This document shows positions 63,125 to 64,000 of a DNA stretch of 64,000 bases, piece by piece. The stretch comes from Porphyromonadaceae bacterium UBA4262 (GTDB lineage Bacteria > Bacteroidota > Bacteroidia > Bacteroidales > Muribaculaceae), in contig DGWI01000018.1 of NCBI GenBank assembly GCA_002396085.1, forward strand, positions 1 to 64,000, written 5' to 3'. Within the stretch, counting starts at the first letter, position 1, and every line of letters starts with the position of its first letter. The notes under the pieces were generated by a model that was not told where the DNA came from, made no database searches, and worked only from the letters and a program-made list of their open reading frames with translations. The position numbers were made by a program, and so were the translations under genes.

Positions 63125-64000
63125 TCAGTTGCGACCGAAGAGACCACGGATGCCGTCCATGTCGAAGGACAGTGTGAAGCGCAAAGTCTGGTCCAGTGGC
63201 GAGTTCTGAGCCGTGGCTATCATGTAGGCTGCATCCAGACGGATGACATTGAGCGAGAAACCGGCACCCAGACCGAAGTACTGGCGGTCGCCATTGAACT
63301 TGCTCTCATAGTAGTAACCACCACGCAGGAAGAATTGCTGGTTATAGGCATATTCAGCACCCACCGAATAAGTGATGCGCTTCAAGGGGTTGTCCTTGAA
63401 CGAGTCGAAGATACCCGAGATCGACGACTTGTCCTTCCATGCCTGCTCGTCCTGACTGTATGCCTCCTGATTATAACTTCCGTCCTCGGTATAATACTTA
63501 GGGTCAGTGTTACGAGGCTTGGCCGGCACCAGAAGTTTGTTGGCATCAACCGATAGAGTCAGGTTATGATAGTCGGCCAGAGGGAATGTGAAAGCCGTAC
63601 CCAACTTGAGGTTAGCAGGCAAGAAGGCGGGGTCATTGCCACCATTGTACGAAATCTTCGAGCCGATGTTCGACAGGTTGAATCCCAACGACCACTGGCA
63701 CTCGTTGCGTCCAATCACCGGATAGGTGGTATAGTAGCCCGAGAGGTCGGCCGAGAACGCCGACGATCCCTTGCCCTGGTCGGGCGAGTCCATGCTGTAA
63801 CTGCCATATCCCAAGTCGCTGTAGATGTAGCGCAACACGACACCCATAGCAAATTTCTCGGACAACTTGCGAGAGTAGCCGACGTCTACCGCCATCTCAA
63901 AGGGGTTGATCGTACCCATCGCGGCACCTCCATAGTCACTGGTCTGGATCTCGCCTAACGAGAAATAGCGGAGCGACAGACTCGCCGCCTGATTGTCGGC
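63125..64000 (-). CDS. porV: T9SS outer membrane protein PorV (5' partial)
   Basis: At least 291 residues; the frame is open to the window edge, so the N-terminus is missing. Beta-barrel of the FadL-like PorV/PorQ group: SLRYFSLGEIQTSDYGG, FEMAVDVGYSRKLSEKFAMG, VVLRYIYSDLGYGSYS, FLRGGYYYESKFNGDRQYFG and a terminal FTLSFDMDGIRGLFG. Known role: PorV shuttles T9SS cargo from the translocon to the surface-attachment complex and binds C-terminal domains. This gives a possible route for the sorting-type-domain proteins of this window. It lies 69 bp upstream of ispF on the same strand. Confidence 0.83.
   Translation of the reverse strand, partial: ADNQAASLSLRYFSLGEIQTSDYGGAAMGTINPFEMAVDVGYSRKLSEKFAMGVVLRYIYSDLGYGSYSMDSPDQGKGSSAFSADLSGYYTTYPVIGRNECQWSLGFNLSNIGSKISYNGGNDPAFLPANLKLGTAFTFPLADYHNLTLSVDANKLLVPAKPRNTDPKYYTEDGSYNQEAYSQDEQAWKDKSSISGIFDSFKDNPLKRITYSVGAEYAYNQQFFLRGGYYYESKFNGDRQYFGLGAGFSLNVIRLDAAYMIATAQNSPLDQTLRFTLSFDMDGIRGLFGRN

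Overview
The window looks like chromosome from a gut-type Bacteroidales bacterium, perhaps Muribaculaceae- or Prevotella-like; the family is inference. The phylum is supported by several things: TAnnTTTG -7 boxes (once with a correctly spaced -33 TTTG), no Shine-Dalgarno tracts, a complex I operon with fused nuoCD and no nuoEFG, an F1Fo operon with a very short epsilon subunit, a PorV-type type IX secretion (T9SS) protein, BspA-like leucine-rich repeats and a UpxY/NusG-like protein.

Layout. 1-976: end of an alpha/beta hydrolase gene. 1.1-8.7 kb, minus strand: a BspA-like surface protein, a Nudix hydrolase, a NusG/UpxY paralogue coupled to cardiolipin synthase, a tiny secreted protein that is almost only a sorting-type domain, and an SGNH hydrolase. 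8.8-12.7 kb: an AddA-type helicase-nuclease and a SUI1/YciH factor, divergent from a 2[4Fe-4S] ferredoxin. 13.2-20.5 kb: a minus-strand run with a GH89 alpha-N-acetylglucosaminidase, a coiled-coil lipoprotein, RsmI, an acidic conserved protein, a DacB-type peptidase and an HD-domain protein. 20.6-26.7 kb: ridA, a double TonB-C protein, a triplicated 112-bp repeat, a 20-residue-repeat protein, an RluA-type pseudouridine synthase, xth and rpsO. 27-42 kb is the accessory stretch: an orphan antitoxin, a YiiX/NlpC-like protein, an IS200/RAYT-like transposase with REP-like ends and a transposase-less derivative 5 kb away, LptD, an amidase fused to a beta-propeller, and a 1160-residue secreted protein between two 436-bp direct repeats.

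42.2-59.5 kb is one uninterrupted minus-strand array: nuoA-B-CD-H, then the complete ATP synthase set atpD-C-B-E-F-H-A-G, then nuoI-J-K-L-M-N. The eight ATP synthase genes sit exactly between nuoH and nuoI. A promoter -7 box lies upstream of nuoA and a strong terminator follows nuoN, so a proton pump and the proton-driven ATP synthase may share one transcript. Downstream on the plus strand are a fused ThrE-type exporter and a DUF6624 lipoprotein; ispF and porV close the window on the minus strand.

The least expected pattern is a set of short tandem arrays with strict 7-bp period (sometimes 8) and different unit sequences. Many lie 4-13 nt upstream of start codons, including those of nuoH, nuoN, atpG and atpC, and most read AATTCnn or a relative on the coding strand. 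They create false N-terminal extensions; one has become in-frame codons of the YiiX-like gene. No tRNA, rRNA or CRISPR array was seen.
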